From NCBI RefSeq assembly GCF_026966905.1, contig NZ_JAPUBN010000016.1, positions 62,001 to 126,000 of the forward strand: DNA of 64,000 bases, in the 5' to 3' direction. Below are positions 1-9,295 of the stretch, one piece after another. This DNA is from Marinomonas phaeophyticola. Lineage in GTDB: Bacteria; Pseudomonadota; Gammaproteobacteria; Pseudomonadales; Marinomonadaceae. The notes under the pieces are model-generated. The model was not told the DNA's origin. It worked only from the letters and a program-made list of their open reading frames with translations, and searched no databases. Both the position numbers and the translations under genes were made by a program. The stretch's first letter is position 1; each line of letters begins with the position of its first letter.

Positions 1-324
1 GAAAACCCAAACTTACCTCGAGATAACAGCTGTCAATTCAGTATGGTTATTAATACTTCTAAAGAACCTGAAATACCCACTATAGATTTTGAGCAATTCA
101 CCTTTGTTCTGGGCGGAATTACTCGAAACTCTGGTTGTCACTCGCTGAATATTTATCAAGTTTCTTACTCTGGTAATGACGCCTATATCTCAGCCGAGGA
201 GCGAATATTTAATGGTATATGCTCTATGGCCATAACCTACCCTAACGCAGGACTATTGATTCGTAAAACAGCGGCCGAAAATATCCATATATCTATGTCA
301 CAGTACAGTTATGCCCCTTATTAA
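1..324 (+). CDS. Unknown protein, C-terminal part only
   Basis: The frame is open from the first base, so the gene starts before the window and only about 107 C-terminal residues are seen; the ATG at 43 is probably internal. The visible part is a mix of short beta-like segments with two cysteines (in the GCHS and GICS contexts), compatible with an exported soluble domain. There is no membrane segment and no motif I recognise. It ends 24 bases before the next gene, on the same strand, so the two may be co-transcribed. Function unknown. Confidence 0.5.
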   Translation, partial: ENPNLPRDNSCQFSMVINTSKEPEIPTIDFEQFTFVLGGITRNSGCHSLNIYQVSYSGNDAYISAEERIFNGICSMAITYPNAGLLIRKTAAENIHISMSQYSYAPY

Positions 325-348
325 CGCGCTTACAGGATCATTGAAATC

Positions 349-1056
349 ATGCTAATCAACCCCGACTCATTCCCACCAGCCTTAACGCCGTCAAAACAAG
401 GTGCGGACTGGTGGTTGCCGCGTCATGAAGAGAAACTGACGCTTAAAGATTCGATGAAGTCCGTCGATCTGGTCTTTCTAGGGGATTCCATTACCCAAGC
501 GTGGGAAACAAAAGGGGCAACCGTCTGGGAGGCATTCTATCGCCCTCTCAATGCTCTGAATCTGGGGTTTAATGGTGATCGCACAGAGCATGTTTTATGG
601 CGTATTGAGCATGGTGCGGTAGATGACATCCAACCAAAATTACTGCTACTGTCAATCGGTACAAACAACACCGGACATAGACAAGACACCGCTGAAGAAA
701 CGGCGTTAGGTATCCAAAAAATTCTGTCTTTATTGCAACAAAAGCTCCCGTATACCTCAATTTTATTATTGGCCATATTCCCTCGTAGCGCGAAGCCAAC
801 ACAAAGGATGCGTCGATTAAATAATGACATTAACCACATTATTCAATCCTACGCGGATAATGCAAAGATCTTTTACCTAGATATTAATCCTATTTTTCTT
901 GACCAAAAGGGTAAACTAACCCGCGATATCATGGAGGACTTCTTACACCCAAATACCGATCAATACCCCATAATAGCTAAAGCATTAGAGCCTCATGTTA
1001 AGACCTTAATGAAAACCGGATATTGCCACCACAGCGACAGACACAAACCAAGATAG
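349..1056 (+). CDS. GDSL/SGNH-family esterase
   Basis: A 235-residue SGNH hydrolase, probably cleaving acyl or acetyl esters; the closest well-known relatives are the platelet-activating-factor acetylhydrolase subunits. The four SGNH blocks are visible in order: block I FLGDSIT with nucleophile Ser47, block II with the glycine in LGFNGDR, block III IGTNN with the oxyanion asparagine, and block V DFLHPN with the catalytic Asp and His near residue 200. There is no signal peptide, so it is likely cytoplasmic. The start has only a weak AGGA 11 bases upstream. The substrate cannot be told from sequence. The gene after it encodes a secreted glycosidase, but the 140-base gap argues against tight coupling. 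Confidence 0.85.
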   Translation: MLINPDSFPPALTPSKQGADWWLPRHEEKLTLKDSMKSVDLVFLGDSITQAWETKGATVWEAFYRPLNALNLGFNGDRTEHVLWRIEHGAVDDIQPKLLLLSIGTNNTGHRQDTAEETALGIQKILSLLQQKLPYTSILLLAIFPRSAKPTQRMRRLNNDINHIIQSYADNAKIFYLDINPIFLDQKGKLTRDIMEDFLHPNTDQYPIIAKALEPHVKTLMKTGYCHHSDRHKPR

Positions 1057-1197
1057 AATTCCCACAATAAAGCTTACCGCAAAACTAATTTTAACGAATA
1101 CTCATACTTGGAAGCCTTTCCTCTCTTAACAGCGTACAGTGGAGCCGAATACAAACGAGTCATAAATTTTCGACAAGTCTAGGATGTGGAGTCCAGT

Positions 1198-2019
1198 ATG
1201 CGAGTTTCATTCTTTCCCTTTACGACCTTTACTTTGTTTTTAGCCTGCTACCTCCCTACAGCTCATGCGGTTGATGACTGGTATCGCCCACCTGTGGCGC
1301 TAACTTGGCACTGGCAATTAGATGGCGAAGTAAATGAAAACTACCCGGTAGACTTATACGACATCGATTTATTCGATTCCTCTGTTGAACTGATTCAACG
1401 CCTGCACACCTCTGGCAAAAAAGTGATCTGTTACTTCTCTGCTGGGTCCTATGAAGACTGGCGACCAGATGCTAAACAATTCAAACAAAAAGACTTAGGA
1501 AAAACGCTTAGTGGTTGGGCCGATGAGAAATGGTTGGATATCCGCTCAAAATCGGTACGTAACATCATGTTAGCGCGTTTAGATCTAGCGGTAGCAAAAG
1601 GCTGCGATGGCGTCGAACCAGACAACGTCGATGGGCACCGTCAGTTCACCAGTTTTTCCTTACGCGCCTACCACCAATTAGACTTTAATCGCTTTCTCGC
1701 AAAAGAAGCCCATAAAAGAGGCTTAGCCATTGGTCTAAAAAATAATCTAGGACAAGCTAGAGCCTTAGTTAAAGTGTTCGATTTTGCGGTCAATGAGCAA
1801 TGTTTTGAGTATTCAGAATGCCACTCTTTGAATGTCTTTATTGAAAATGGGAAACCGGTATTAAACGCAGAATATCGAAAAATCTATGTAGACGATGCAG
1901 ACGAACGGAGGGCGATTTGTAAAGCGTCTCTTGATCAAAAGCTCAGCTCTCTGATACTGCCGTTGGCGCTAAACGATGCATTTCGTTTAAGCTGCCAGTC
2001 TGAGTTGTCTAGCAAATAG
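1198..2019 (+). CDS. GH114-type endo-alpha-1,4-polygalactosaminidase-like secreted protein
   Basis: A TIM-barrel glycosidase of the GH114/TM1410 type, a family that hydrolyses galactosamine-containing polysaccharides. The N-terminus is a clear signal peptide (about residues 1-24, cleavage after THA), so the protein is periplasmic or secreted. Family landmarks are the WHWQLDG strand, VICYFSAGSYEDWR and the acidic GVEPDNVDG motif around residues 138-146, where Glu140 and Asp142 are the likely catalytic or substrate-binding acids. The ATG at 1198 is preferred over the in-frame GTG at 1186, because GTGGAG at 1186-1191 sits six bases before it as a ribosome site. Length (273 residues) is normal. 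Substrate is inferred from the family only. Confidence 0.8.
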   Translation: MRVSFFPFTTFTLFLACYLPTAHAVDDWYRPPVALTWHWQLDGEVNENYPVDLYDIDLFDSSVELIQRLHTSGKKVICYFSAGSYEDWRPDAKQFKQKDLGKTLSGWADEKWLDIRSKSVRNIMLARLDLAVAKGCDGVEPDNVDGHRQFTSFSLRAYHQLDFNRFLAKEAHKRGLAIGLKNNLGQARALVKVFDFAVNEQCFEYSECHSLNVFIENGKPVLNAEYRKIYVDDADERRAICKASLDQKLSSLILPLALNDAFRLSCQSELSSK

Positions 2020-2330
2020 CCCTTTTTTAGTTCAAAGAACATCAAGGAAAACAGTTATTAGAGTATGGTTTAGCTAAATAAAAGTGTCGATCAAACCGAT
2101 AATGTGAATACTGTTTTACCTTTTATTATAAGTACCTAATAGACTAATAACGAAAGGTAAAACCTCTGAGCTACCTTGAATCGTAGCCAATACTCACTTT
2201 ATAGAATTACTTTGCCGACTTTTTGATAGCATCGAGATCTATAGCGGCGGTATCAGAAGACTTTAAACCTCCTTTTTTAGTCCGTTGTCGATAGATATTC
2301 TGATTCAAACTATTCATCAACTTTAAACAA
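2020..2330. other. Intergenic region with one doubtful 36-codon ORF
   Basis: This 311-base gap separates convergent genes. The minus strand holds a 36-codon hydrophilic ORF (2207-2317, beginning MNSLNQNIYRQRTKKGG and ending KKSAK) directly downstream of the LysR gene, with only a weak possible ribosome site. It resembles a lysine-rich C-terminal tail of a lost protein more than a gene, and I do not recognise it. I see no strong terminator and nothing else. Confidence 0.3.
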
Positions 2331-3164
2331 TCAAATTTTTGCCACTAGAGATTTAATCAAGGCACTGTGCTCCCCTTGAGATTTATAGGCCGCGAAGGCG
2401 CGCATTTCAATCACGGGGGCGCCTTCCACTTGATACAGTCGACCCGCTTCAATTTCTTGTTTCACCATCACATCGGGTAGGTAGGCCGCGCCGCCATTTT
2501 TTAATATTAGGTTTAATGCGACACGGCCACTGTTGACTCTAACCCGAGCTAAGGGACGTTGGGGAAAGTAGGACTCATGCATAACGGCGAAAGCCGTCCC
2601 CCATTCAACTCGAACATAGCCTTCAGCTACCGCCCTCTCTGTTGAAGTATCTTGCTTATCCGATACCAAAATCATGGGGACCATGGCCACCTCTTGCACG
2701 ATTAAGCCTTTCATTGACGGAGGTTCATACATAAATCCGACATCAATCAGGCTTTGGTCGAGCTTTTCCACAACCCGTAAGGGGGTACTTTCTTCCGCTC
2801 GTAGGCTTAATTCTTTGTGGGACATGTGAATGTCATTGAGCCAGTCTTGCACAAAAATATCCCATAAGCTGGATACGGCGGCGACCACTAAACGCTGGTG
2901 ATGTCGTTGACTTAATGCTGTGTCTTCATAAGCTCTTTCCCATGCTTTTAAAATGAAATTGGCATGTCGTTCGAGCCCCTCACCCGAAGGAGTCAAACTG
3001 ATCTCATGATGTCGGCGAATAAAAAGTGACACCCCCATGACCGACTCCAGTTGCTTGATTCTAGCACTAACAGTGGAAGAGGAAACATTGAGATTGAGCG
3101 ATGCTTGGCCAAAATTACGAGTTTTCGACACCTCCACAAAGGTTTTCAGTAACACCATATCCAT
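2331..3164 (-). CDS. LysR-family transcriptional regulator (HdfR-like)
   Basis: A 277-residue LysR-type regulator. The N-terminal winged helix-turn-helix (about residues 1-60) has the usual pattern, with TFVEVSKTRNFGQASLNLN leading into the recognition helix SSSTVSARIKQLE. It is followed by a linker helix and a two-lobed effector domain (about 90-277). AGGA lies seven bases before the chosen ATG. The N-terminus resembles HdfR-like proteins. It is divergent from the SulP transporter gene (156 bases between starts), so it may regulate that transporter and itself; this is inferred from position. Effector unknown. Confidence 0.85.
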   Translation of the reverse strand: MDMVLLKTFVEVSKTRNFGQASLNLNVSSSTVSARIKQLESVMGVSLFIRRHHEISLTPSGEGLERHANFILKAWERAYEDTALSQRHHQRLVVAAVSSLWDIFVQDWLNDIHMSHKELSLRAEESTPLRVVEKLDQSLIDVGFMYEPPSMKGLIVQEVAMVPMILVSDKQDTSTERAVAEGYVRVEWGTAFAVMHESYFPQRPLARVRVNSGRVALNLILKNGGAAYLPDVMVKQEIEAGRLYQVEGAPVIEMRAFAAYKSQGEHSALIKSLVAKI

Positions 3165-3320
3165 ATCAACATCCTATTTTTTTGGCCATAATAGCCAAAT
3201 AATTTCGTTTTTCATGACGTTAAGTATCTCTTAAAATGATGCCATTGTGCAAAATTAACCACCCTTCTGATCTGCTATACCCCATAAGTAAAGAAGGAAA
3301 GCAAAAGAGTAGCCTGTGTT

Positions 3321-5096
3321 ATGAAGTCAAACCTTAATTCATCCTCTAAAAATCGCACCCAAAACCTTTTCGTGTGGTTACCTTTTTTAGTATGGGGAAA
3401 AACACTCACTAGACAGGCCCTTTTAGCGGATTTATTGGCTGGACTGACGGGGGCCATAATCGTCTTACCACAAGGTGTAGCCTATGCCTTGATTGCCGGT
3501 TTACCCGCCGAATATGGAATCTATACTGCCATTGTGACGCCAATGATCGCCGGTTTATTTGGCTCTTCCCTGCATCTTATATCTGGTCCAACCGCCGCCA
3601 TTTCTATTGTCGTTTTAAGCGTGGTTAGTAGCGTGGTTCCTCAGGGGACGGAGGCTTTTATTCCGGTTGTACTGACCTTGACACTGCTGACAGGGATGAT
3701 TCAATTAGGCATGGGCTTAGCTCGCATGGGGACCCTAGTCAACTTTATTTCCCATACCGTTGTGATTGGGTTTACCGCTGGAGCCGCTATTCTCATTGCA
3801 ACGAGCCAAATGAAGCATGCATTGGGCATTGTGATCGCGTCTGGCACCTCATTCTTTGAGAGCTGGCAAGTAATTTTACAGAATCTTGCGACCACCAATG
3901 TTTATTCCCTAAGCATTGCTCTCATTACTATTGCAGCCACCGTCTTAATCAAAAAAATTCACCCAAAAATCCCGCCTATGTTATTTGGCATGATTGTCGG
4001 GAGCTTGGCGTGTTTCTTATTAAATGGAGCGGAGCACAATGTGCCTCTCGTTGGTGCACTTTCAGGAAGCTTACCCGCACTGTCTTTACCCGATTTTTCA
4101 GCACAAACCATCAGCAGTATTCTTCCTGGCGCCATTGCCATCGCCATACTTGGTTTGGTTGAAGCCGTGTCTATTGCTCGGGCAATCGCCATTCGCTCCG
4201 GTCAACGCATAGATGGAAACCAAGAGTTTATCGGTCAAGGACTTTCAAATGTGATTGGTGGCTTTTTCTCTTGTTATCCAGGCTCAGGGTCATTTACTCG
4301 TTCAGGAGTGAATTACGACAGCGGGGCAAAAACCCCAATGGCATCGGTTTTTGCCGCACTCATACTCGTGCTTATCTTAATTTTGTCACCGGAAATCACA
4401 GCATATTTACCTCTACCGGCAATGGCTGGTGGAATTTTGCTGATTTCATGGAACTTAATCGACTCTCATCATATTGCGCAGATACTTCGTAGCAATAAGC
4501 AAGAGGCGGCGATTTTAATTGTCACCTTCTTGTCCACCCTAATTGTCGAGTTGGAGTTTTCTATCTATCTTGGGGTATTACTGTCGTTAATTTTCTATTT
4601 AAAACGAACGGCTAATCCTAGAATCATGGAGGTCGCACCGAAGACCATTGATCAAGGAACTGACCTACGAAGTATCTCCCGTTTTCAATTAGATGAGTGC
4701 CCACAAATAAAAATAGTTCGTATTGATGGTTCCATATTTTTTGGCGCCGCCGATCACATACAAAAAACACTGATTGAAATGAGCACCAATCTAAAACCGA
4801 AAACACATATGATTCTAATGTGTAACGGGGTGAACTTTATCGATGTCGCAGGCGCTGAAATGCTGTTACAAGAATCGGTGAGAATGCATAAAAACGGGCA
4901 TTTCCTGCATTTTTGCGCGCTTAAAAATACAGTTAAAGATGAACTTTCTGCGAATAACTATTTAGAAAAGTTAGGGGATAATAACTTTTACCCAACCATT
5001 GATGACGCTCTCTCTAAGTTAATTCGCATGTTAAACATTAATGTATGCAACAATTGTACGAATCGTGTCTTTGCACAGTGTCCAATAGTCAAATAA
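3321..5096 (+). CDS. SulP-family anion transporter with STAS domain
   Basis: A 591-residue inner-membrane transporter of the SulP/SLC26 family, which moves sulfate, bicarbonate or other oxyanions, often with H+ or Na+. The signature VLPQGVAYALIAGLPAEYG lies near residues 50-68 and is followed by about a dozen hydrophobic segments up to residue about 430. A cytoplasmic STAS domain (about 450-570; IVRIDGSIFFGAADHI and VNFIDVAGAEML) follows. The C-terminus carries a small cysteine motif, CNNC plus a further Cys in AQCP, seen in one SulP clade. The neighbouring divergent LysR gene is a candidate regulator. Another SulP protein is encoded at 60758-62476; the two differ clearly and are not recent duplicates. 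Substrate cannot be assigned. Confidence 0.9.
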   Translation: MKSNLNSSSKNRTQNLFVWLPFLVWGKTLTRQALLADLLAGLTGAIIVLPQGVAYALIAGLPAEYGIYTAIVTPMIAGLFGSSLHLISGPTAAISIVVLSVVSSVVPQGTEAFIPVVLTLTLLTGMIQLGMGLARMGTLVNFISHTVVIGFTAGAAILIATSQMKHALGIVIASGTSFFESWQVILQNLATTNVYSLSIALITIAATVLIKKIHPKIPPMLFGMIVGSLACFLLNGAEHNVPLVGALSGSLPALSLPDFSAQTISSILPGAIAIAILGLVEAVSIARAIAIRSGQRIDGNQEFIGQGLSNVIGGFFSCYPGSGSFTRSGVNYDSGAKTPMASVFAALILVLILILSPEITAYLPLPAMAGGILLISWNLIDSHHIAQILRSNKQEAAILIVTFLSTLIVELEFSIYLGVLLSLIFYLKRTANPRIMEVAPKTIDQGTDLRSISRFQLDECPQIKIVRIDGSIFFGAADHIQKTLIEMSTNLKPKTHMILMCNGVNFIDVAGAEMLLQESVRMHKNGHFLHFCALKNTVKDELSANNYLEKLGDNNFYPTIDDALSKLIRMLNINVCNNCTNRVFAQCPIVK

Positions 5097-5199
5097 ACGA
5101 GTACCATCATTTAAAAGTCTAGAGCGAAAGCCGCACTGGTACTAACATTGAGTCATTGTTCCTTCAACTGACGACATCATTCTATTTATATCCGCCCCT

Positions 5200-5235
5200 A
5201 AAAAAATAAAGGCCAGTACCTAAAAGATACTGGCT
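5200..5235 (-). terminator. Rho-independent terminator of nfsB
   Basis: On the minus strand the stem GCCAGTA/TACTGGC with a nine-base loop is followed by TTTATTTTTTT. It lies about 50 bases after the nfsB stop codon and fits an intrinsic terminator. Confidence 0.8.
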
Positions 5236-5287
5236 TGCTCATCATAAATCGGATCATATACTATATGGGTTACCGTTATATTGTATA

Positions 5288-5947
5288 TTAAATAACCGTA
5301 ATGATAGCGTCTTCTGGCAAGCGTGATTTTGGTAAACCGTAATTATAGTCTTCACCTTCTTTATGGTAGCCCATTGCCAAAGCAACATCGCATATATAGC
5401 CATCCAGCTCGTCTTTAAAGGTTTCACCGATTAGCTCAGCATCCACACCTTCCATTGGTGTAGAATCAATACCTAAACGAGCAAGCGTGTGCAATGCATT
5501 GCCAAGAGCGATGTATAATTGCGCTTTGGTCCAGTGACCGTTAAACCCAGTTTCATCCGTATTCATTTCTGCAAAAGTAAAACCACCGTTTAGCATATTG
5601 TCATACATTTCAGCCGGTAAATGACCGGAAGAAACTTCAATATCAACCACTTTTTTATATTGGTCTTTAGTAAAGCTCGGGTTGTATGCCAATAGAATTA
5701 TGTGAGACGCTTCTTTCGCATGATGTTGATTAAACTGAAATTTATTTTCAAATGTTGTATGCAAACGCTGTTTTGCCTCATCACTTTCAATAATAATAAA
5801 CTTCCAAGGTTGAGAGTTTATTGAAGACGCCGACATACGTAATGCTTCTTTAATAACCTGCATATTTTCTGCAGAAATGCGCTTACTTGGGTCATACATT
5901 TTAGTGGTATAACGGCTATTAAGATCTTTGATGATTTGATGAGACAC
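5288..5947 (-). CDS. nfsB: NfsB-type oxygen-insensitive NAD(P)H nitroreductase
   Basis: A 219-residue FMN flavoprotein of the nitroreductase family, which reduces nitroaromatics, quinones or dihydropteridine by two-electron transfer from NAD(P)H. It follows E. coli NfsB from end to end: the N-terminal RYTTKMYD region, the FMN-binding SSINSQPWKFIIIES block near residue 40, a central helical part, IDSTPMEGVDAELI, and the C-terminal LPKSRLPEDAI. The GTG at 5947 is chosen because GGAG lies six bases upstream; a longer frame from a TTG at 5971 would bury that site. It is monocistronic and ends in a clear terminator. Confidence 0.88.
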   Translation of the reverse strand: MSHQIIKDLNSRYTTKMYDPSKRISAENMQVIKEALRMSASSINSQPWKFIIIESDEAKQRLHTTFENKFQFNQHHAKEASHIILLAYNPSFTKDQYKKVVDIEVSSGHLPAEMYDNMLNGGFTFAEMNTDETGFNGHWTKAQLYIALGNALHTLARLGIDSTPMEGVDAELIGETFKDELDGYICDVALAMGYHKEGEDYNYGLPKSRLPEDAIITVI

Positions 5948-6188
5948 TTTTTTCTCCAATATATAATTCAATTAATGCATTCTTTCAAATAACATTCTAA
6001 TGGGTTTGAGCAATCAGCCATCATTCAAATTGATGACGACTTAATTGCGTTTCAAATGCATTTTACGCTTCAAAAACCAAGAGTTCGATAGGCAAATCAA
6101 ACACAGAGTATTGATAAAAATTACCACAATAAAAACACTAATTCCCCCATACTCAACTGAATCAATTGCATTCTTATGCACGATCATC

Positions 6189-6401
<213 letters not shown>

Positions 6402-6449
6402 CTAATGCTAACCAACTTTGGCTATAACATGAGTAAGCAAGAAGAGAGC

Positions 6450-7271
6450 TTACTCCGCTTCTTTGTGTACATGCACATCCATTTGTGGGAATGGGATGCC
6501 AACACCTTGCTCGTCAAATGTGTATTTGATTTTTTCTAATACATCCGCTCTAACAGTCCAATAATCTGCCGCATTTACCCAAGGACGAAGAACAAAGTTT
6601 ACTGAACTGTCAGCTAATTCAGAAACCGCGATGGTGCAAGCAGGATCCTTAAGAATACGCTCATCAGCATCCACAATTTCTTGCATTAAGTTTTTCGCTA
6701 GCTTGATATCCGCGTCATAACTAATACCAATAACTAGGTCGATACGGCGAGTTTTTTCTTTCGAAAAGTTAACGATCGCACCGTTTGCAATGGCCGAGTT
6801 AGGAATGATAATTACGCGATTATCTGGTGTTTTCATATAAGTAGAAAACAGCTCAATACGATCTACTGTTCCTGCTTGTCCCGCTGCATCAATAAAATCT
6901 CCGGCTTTAAAAGGACGGAATAAGATAATCAATACACCTGATGCAAAGTTAGACAGAGACCCTTGTAAAGCAAGACCTACAGCTAAACCAGCCGCACCAA
7001 GAATAGCAATGAAGGAAGTGGTTTCTACACCCAACTGCCCAAGCGCCATTAAAATAACACCAGCAAACATCAATGCATAAAGAATACTAGAAGCAAAACC
7101 TGCAACCGCCTTGTCTACATTTGATTTAAGCATTCTGCTTTCTAAAAACTTAGCGACTTTCGATGCTAGCATTTTACCGATTATAAAAATAACTATCGCA
7201 ATAGCTAAATTCAACATCATTTCCATTATCCATGGAGCCATACCAGCACCCTGATCCAACATTTCGTTCAT
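6450..7271 (-). CDS. mscS: MscS-family small-conductance mechanosensitive channel
   Basis: A 273-residue channel that opens under membrane tension to release solutes during osmotic downshock. Three N-terminal hydrophobic segments are seen (about 18-40, 62-88, 90-115). The third is the pore helix with the Gly/Ala packing pattern LGAAGLAVGLALQGSLSNF. The beta domain follows (FRPFKAGDFIDAAGQAGTV; ITPN-like IIIPNSAI) and then the alpha/beta vestibule ending VGIPFPQMDVHV. The ATG at 7271 is chosen, with AGGA eight bases upstream; a TTG at 7292 has no such site. Two genes for small membrane-anchored proteins lie upstream on the same strand and are probably co-transcribed. Length is close to E. coli MscS. 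Confidence 0.92.
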   Translation of the reverse strand: MNEMLDQGAGMAPWIMEMMLNLAIAIVIFIIGKMLASKVAKFLESRMLKSNVDKAVAGFASSILYALMFAGVILMALGQLGVETTSFIAILGAAGLAVGLALQGSLSNFASGVLIILFRPFKAGDFIDAAGQAGTVDRIELFSTYMKTPDNRVIIIPNSAIANGAIVNFSKEKTRRIDLVIGISYDADIKLAKNLMQEIVDADERILKDPACTIAVSELADSSVNFVLRPWVNAADYWTVRADVLEKIKYTFDEQGVGIPFPQMDVHVHKEAE

Positions 7272-7304
7272 ATTTTTAATCCTAGCTATCAAATAACATA
7301 AAAG

Positions 7305-7670
7305 TTATATATCAAAATCCACTTTAAATCGCCATTCGTCTAATAAAGACGACAGCTCTTTTTTCCCTTCTAGAGAGAATAATACACAAGACTGAGAATT
7401 AACCAAGTGACTTCCTGTTACATATTGTTCGTCTATCACTTCACATTGTTGTCTTAACGTATCTAACTGAGCAGAATGCGTAATGGTCACCCCTATAAAG
7501 AAGTGCCAATCCGCAATGGGTAAGTCGCCTAATATGGCGTGTTCAAGCAACCGTAAGCAATAATTTTTATTGACTCTGTAGTAAGGCATTTGCTGACTGA
7601 ACTTTATATAGAAGAGCAGCAAGCCAACTAAGATTAAAAAGCAAGCCGCTACCGAAATAATAAGGTTCAT
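7305..7670 (-). CDS. Small membrane-anchored protein of unknown function
   Basis: A 121-residue protein with one N-terminal membrane helix (about residues 3-24) followed by a soluble domain of about 95 residues containing HFFIGVTITHSAQLDTLR and ending in acidic DEWRFKVDFDI. I do not recognise the family. It lies between a DUF2489-like gene (4-base gap upstream) and mscS (about 30 bases downstream), which suggests one transcription unit. A role near the channel is only a guess from position. Confidence 0.6.
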   Translation of the reverse strand: MNLIISVAACFLILVGLLLFYIKFSQQMPYYRVNKNYCLRLLEHAILGDLPIADWHFFIGVTITHSAQLDTLRQQCEVIDEQYVTGSHLVNSQSCVLFSLEGKKELSSLLDEWRFKVDFDI

Positions 7671-7674
7671 AGGA

Positions 7675-8133
7675 TTAAACTAGAGGAAAATTACTTAAGG
7701 CTTTTTGACCTCGCTTTAATGCATTTAAATGTTGCTCTTCGCATTGCTCCATCTGTGCACGAAACTTACGCTTTGCCTTCATCGGCAATTCGTTCCAACT
7801 TTCGTGCGTTGGGATATGTTCCGTTTCGGCATACACCCTATAAAACACACCAATATCTTCATGAGCAGAAAGGTCAAAACTCAGTTGGTCTAATAGTACT
7901 TTTACGCGTATAGAGGCTTCAATCCAGCCTAATTCTTCTGTACCAACCACTTTTAATAAAACACGAATACTCTCAATACGTTGAGCTCGGCCTTCTAAAA
8001 GCCTTCGCTCTGCTTCTTCCAATGTTTGCTTACGTTCATGATTTTTTTTCAATAAACGGATAATAAGCAGGACTAAACCTGCAATGGCCAAAATTCCGGT
8101 GGTTAAGGCTAAAAAGAAAACACTCAAGGACAT
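7675..8133 (-). CDS. DUF2489-like membrane-anchored protein
   Basis: A 152-residue protein with one N-terminal membrane helix (about 5-28), a basic stop-transfer KKNHERK, then a charged helical domain with ESIRVLLKVVGTEELGWIEASIRVKVLLDQ and a C-terminal basic helical part. The pattern agrees with DUF2489, a gammaproteobacterial family without known function; the assignment is from memory. It is the first gene of a likely three-gene unit ending in mscS. Confidence 0.6.
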   Translation of the reverse strand: MSLSVFFLALTTGILAIAGLVLLIIRLLKKNHERKQTLEEAERRLLEGRAQRIESIRVLLKVVGTEELGWIEASIRVKVLLDQLSFDLSAHEDIGVFYRVYAETEHIPTHESWNELPMKAKRKFRAQMEQCEEQHLNALKRGQKALSNFPLV

Positions 8134-8274
8134 ATGGGGAAACCTACAGATTAAGCTAATAAATACATTAACCTAAATTCTAACACTATGCAGACAACCC
8201 ATTACAGCAAATCTATCGCTTTCCAAAAAACGACACTATATTCAGCTCATGGAGGATACAAATGAGCCATCTAG

Positions 8275-8388
8275 TCACTCTTGTCTCTTTTTCATCGCTT
8301 TATAAGCGATATAACCAAAGCCCCCAAAGAAAGCCAACATCAGACCAACAGTAAGAACACCAGCAAGCACAACATCATCTAAAAACAT
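8275..8388 (-). CDS. 37-residue single-pass membrane protein
   Basis: A short ORF beginning MFLDDVVLAGVL, with one hydrophobic helix rich in Gly and aromatic residues (GLMLAFFGGFGYIAYK) and a basic end MKKRQE. GAGG lies eight bases before the ATG at 8388, which favours that start over an ATG six bases further up. Topology is probably N-out/C-in by the positive-inside rule. It resembles the tiny one-helix proteins grouped as DUF3149, but this is uncertain. It stands alone between the DUF2489-like gene and the esterase gene, about 140 bases from each. Confidence 0.6.
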   Translation of the reverse strand: MFLDDVVLAGVLTVGLMLAFFGGFGYIAYKAMKKRQE

Positions 8389-8539
8389 AATCATCACCTC
8401 ATTTGTTATGTTTTAAATGTAGCCTTTCCTTCAATTCTCACCTTGATATAAGTCAATATTTCTCAGTGCAAAAGGAGCCTAGCGGTGTCTTTATTGACAT
8501 ACATCAGTAAACGCTCCTCTAGAAAATAAAAAGGTCACT

Positions 8540-9214
8540 TTAGAAAGATTTTAATAGCACTTTTTGAAGCCATTTAGAAATATCGACAACTTGTTCAGGA
8601 CAGACAGAATGAGGCATTTCATAAGATTCAAACTCTACCAGATAGGATTTATTCAATAGAACTTCTCTCGCATTCATTCCTAATTGAAATGGCACCACAG
8701 GATCTTCAGAGCCATGATGAATCAGAATAGAGGTACTACCATTCACATTTTCAGCCGCATCGGTTAAGGCATCAGATTCCACCAAATAAGTAGACAACGC
8801 CATAATTCCCGCTAACTTTGATTGTGTCGTTAAACCCAGTTTATAAGCAATCACACCGCCTTGAGAGAAACCAGCAAGTACAATGCGCTTACTTGGAATA
8901 CCCGCTTCAATTTGAGCATTGATGATGGCTTCAACTTGAGCACAAGATTCAGCAATATTTTTACTGTCCACTTTACGCTCAATCGTCATTTCTAAAATGT
9001 CATACCAGGCTCTCATTTCCATGCCACCATTTATGGTAACAGGACGAATCGGAGCATGAGGAAAAATAAAACGCACACCCAATGACTCAGGAAGAGACAA
9101 GCTTTTTACAATAGGCTGGAAGTCATACCCGTCTGAACCGAGACCATGTAACCAGATAACAGCACTGTCTATTGATGAAGACGTTTCCACTACAACGCAC
9201 TCTAATTCCTGCAT
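8540..9214 (-). CDS. Carboxylesterase / acyl-protein-thioesterase-like alpha/beta hydrolase
   Basis: A 224-residue cytoplasmic serine hydrolase of the phospholipase/carboxylesterase family. The oxyanion region is IWLHGLGSDGYDF (about 19-31). The nucleophile is the serine in GFSQGG (about residue 115), the acid is the aspartate in GSEDPVVP, and the histidine is in MPHSVCPE near the C-terminus. The FPHAPIRPVTINGGMEMRAWYD block is typical of this family. AGAGGA eight bases before the ATG supports the start. These enzymes hydrolyse short-chain carboxylic esters or thioesters; the natural substrate is unknown. It lies downstream of dinB but is separated by 80 bases. Confidence 0.88.
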   Translation of the reverse strand: MQELECVVVETSSSIDSAVIWLHGLGSDGYDFQPIVKSLSLPESLGVRFIFPHAPIRPVTINGGMEMRAWYDILEMTIERKVDSKNIAESCAQVEAIINAQIEAGIPSKRIVLAGFSQGGVIAYKLGLTTQSKLAGIMALSTYLVESDALTDAAENVNGSTSILIHHGSEDPVVPFQLGMNAREVLLNKSYLVEFESYEMPHSVCPEQVVDISKWLQKVLLKSF

Positions 9215-9295
9215 TTACTTATTCCTCTTTGAAGATGTTCACTAACTTACACATTGCTATAAAGACAGAGGCCGCACACCTTTCCACTCTGATTT

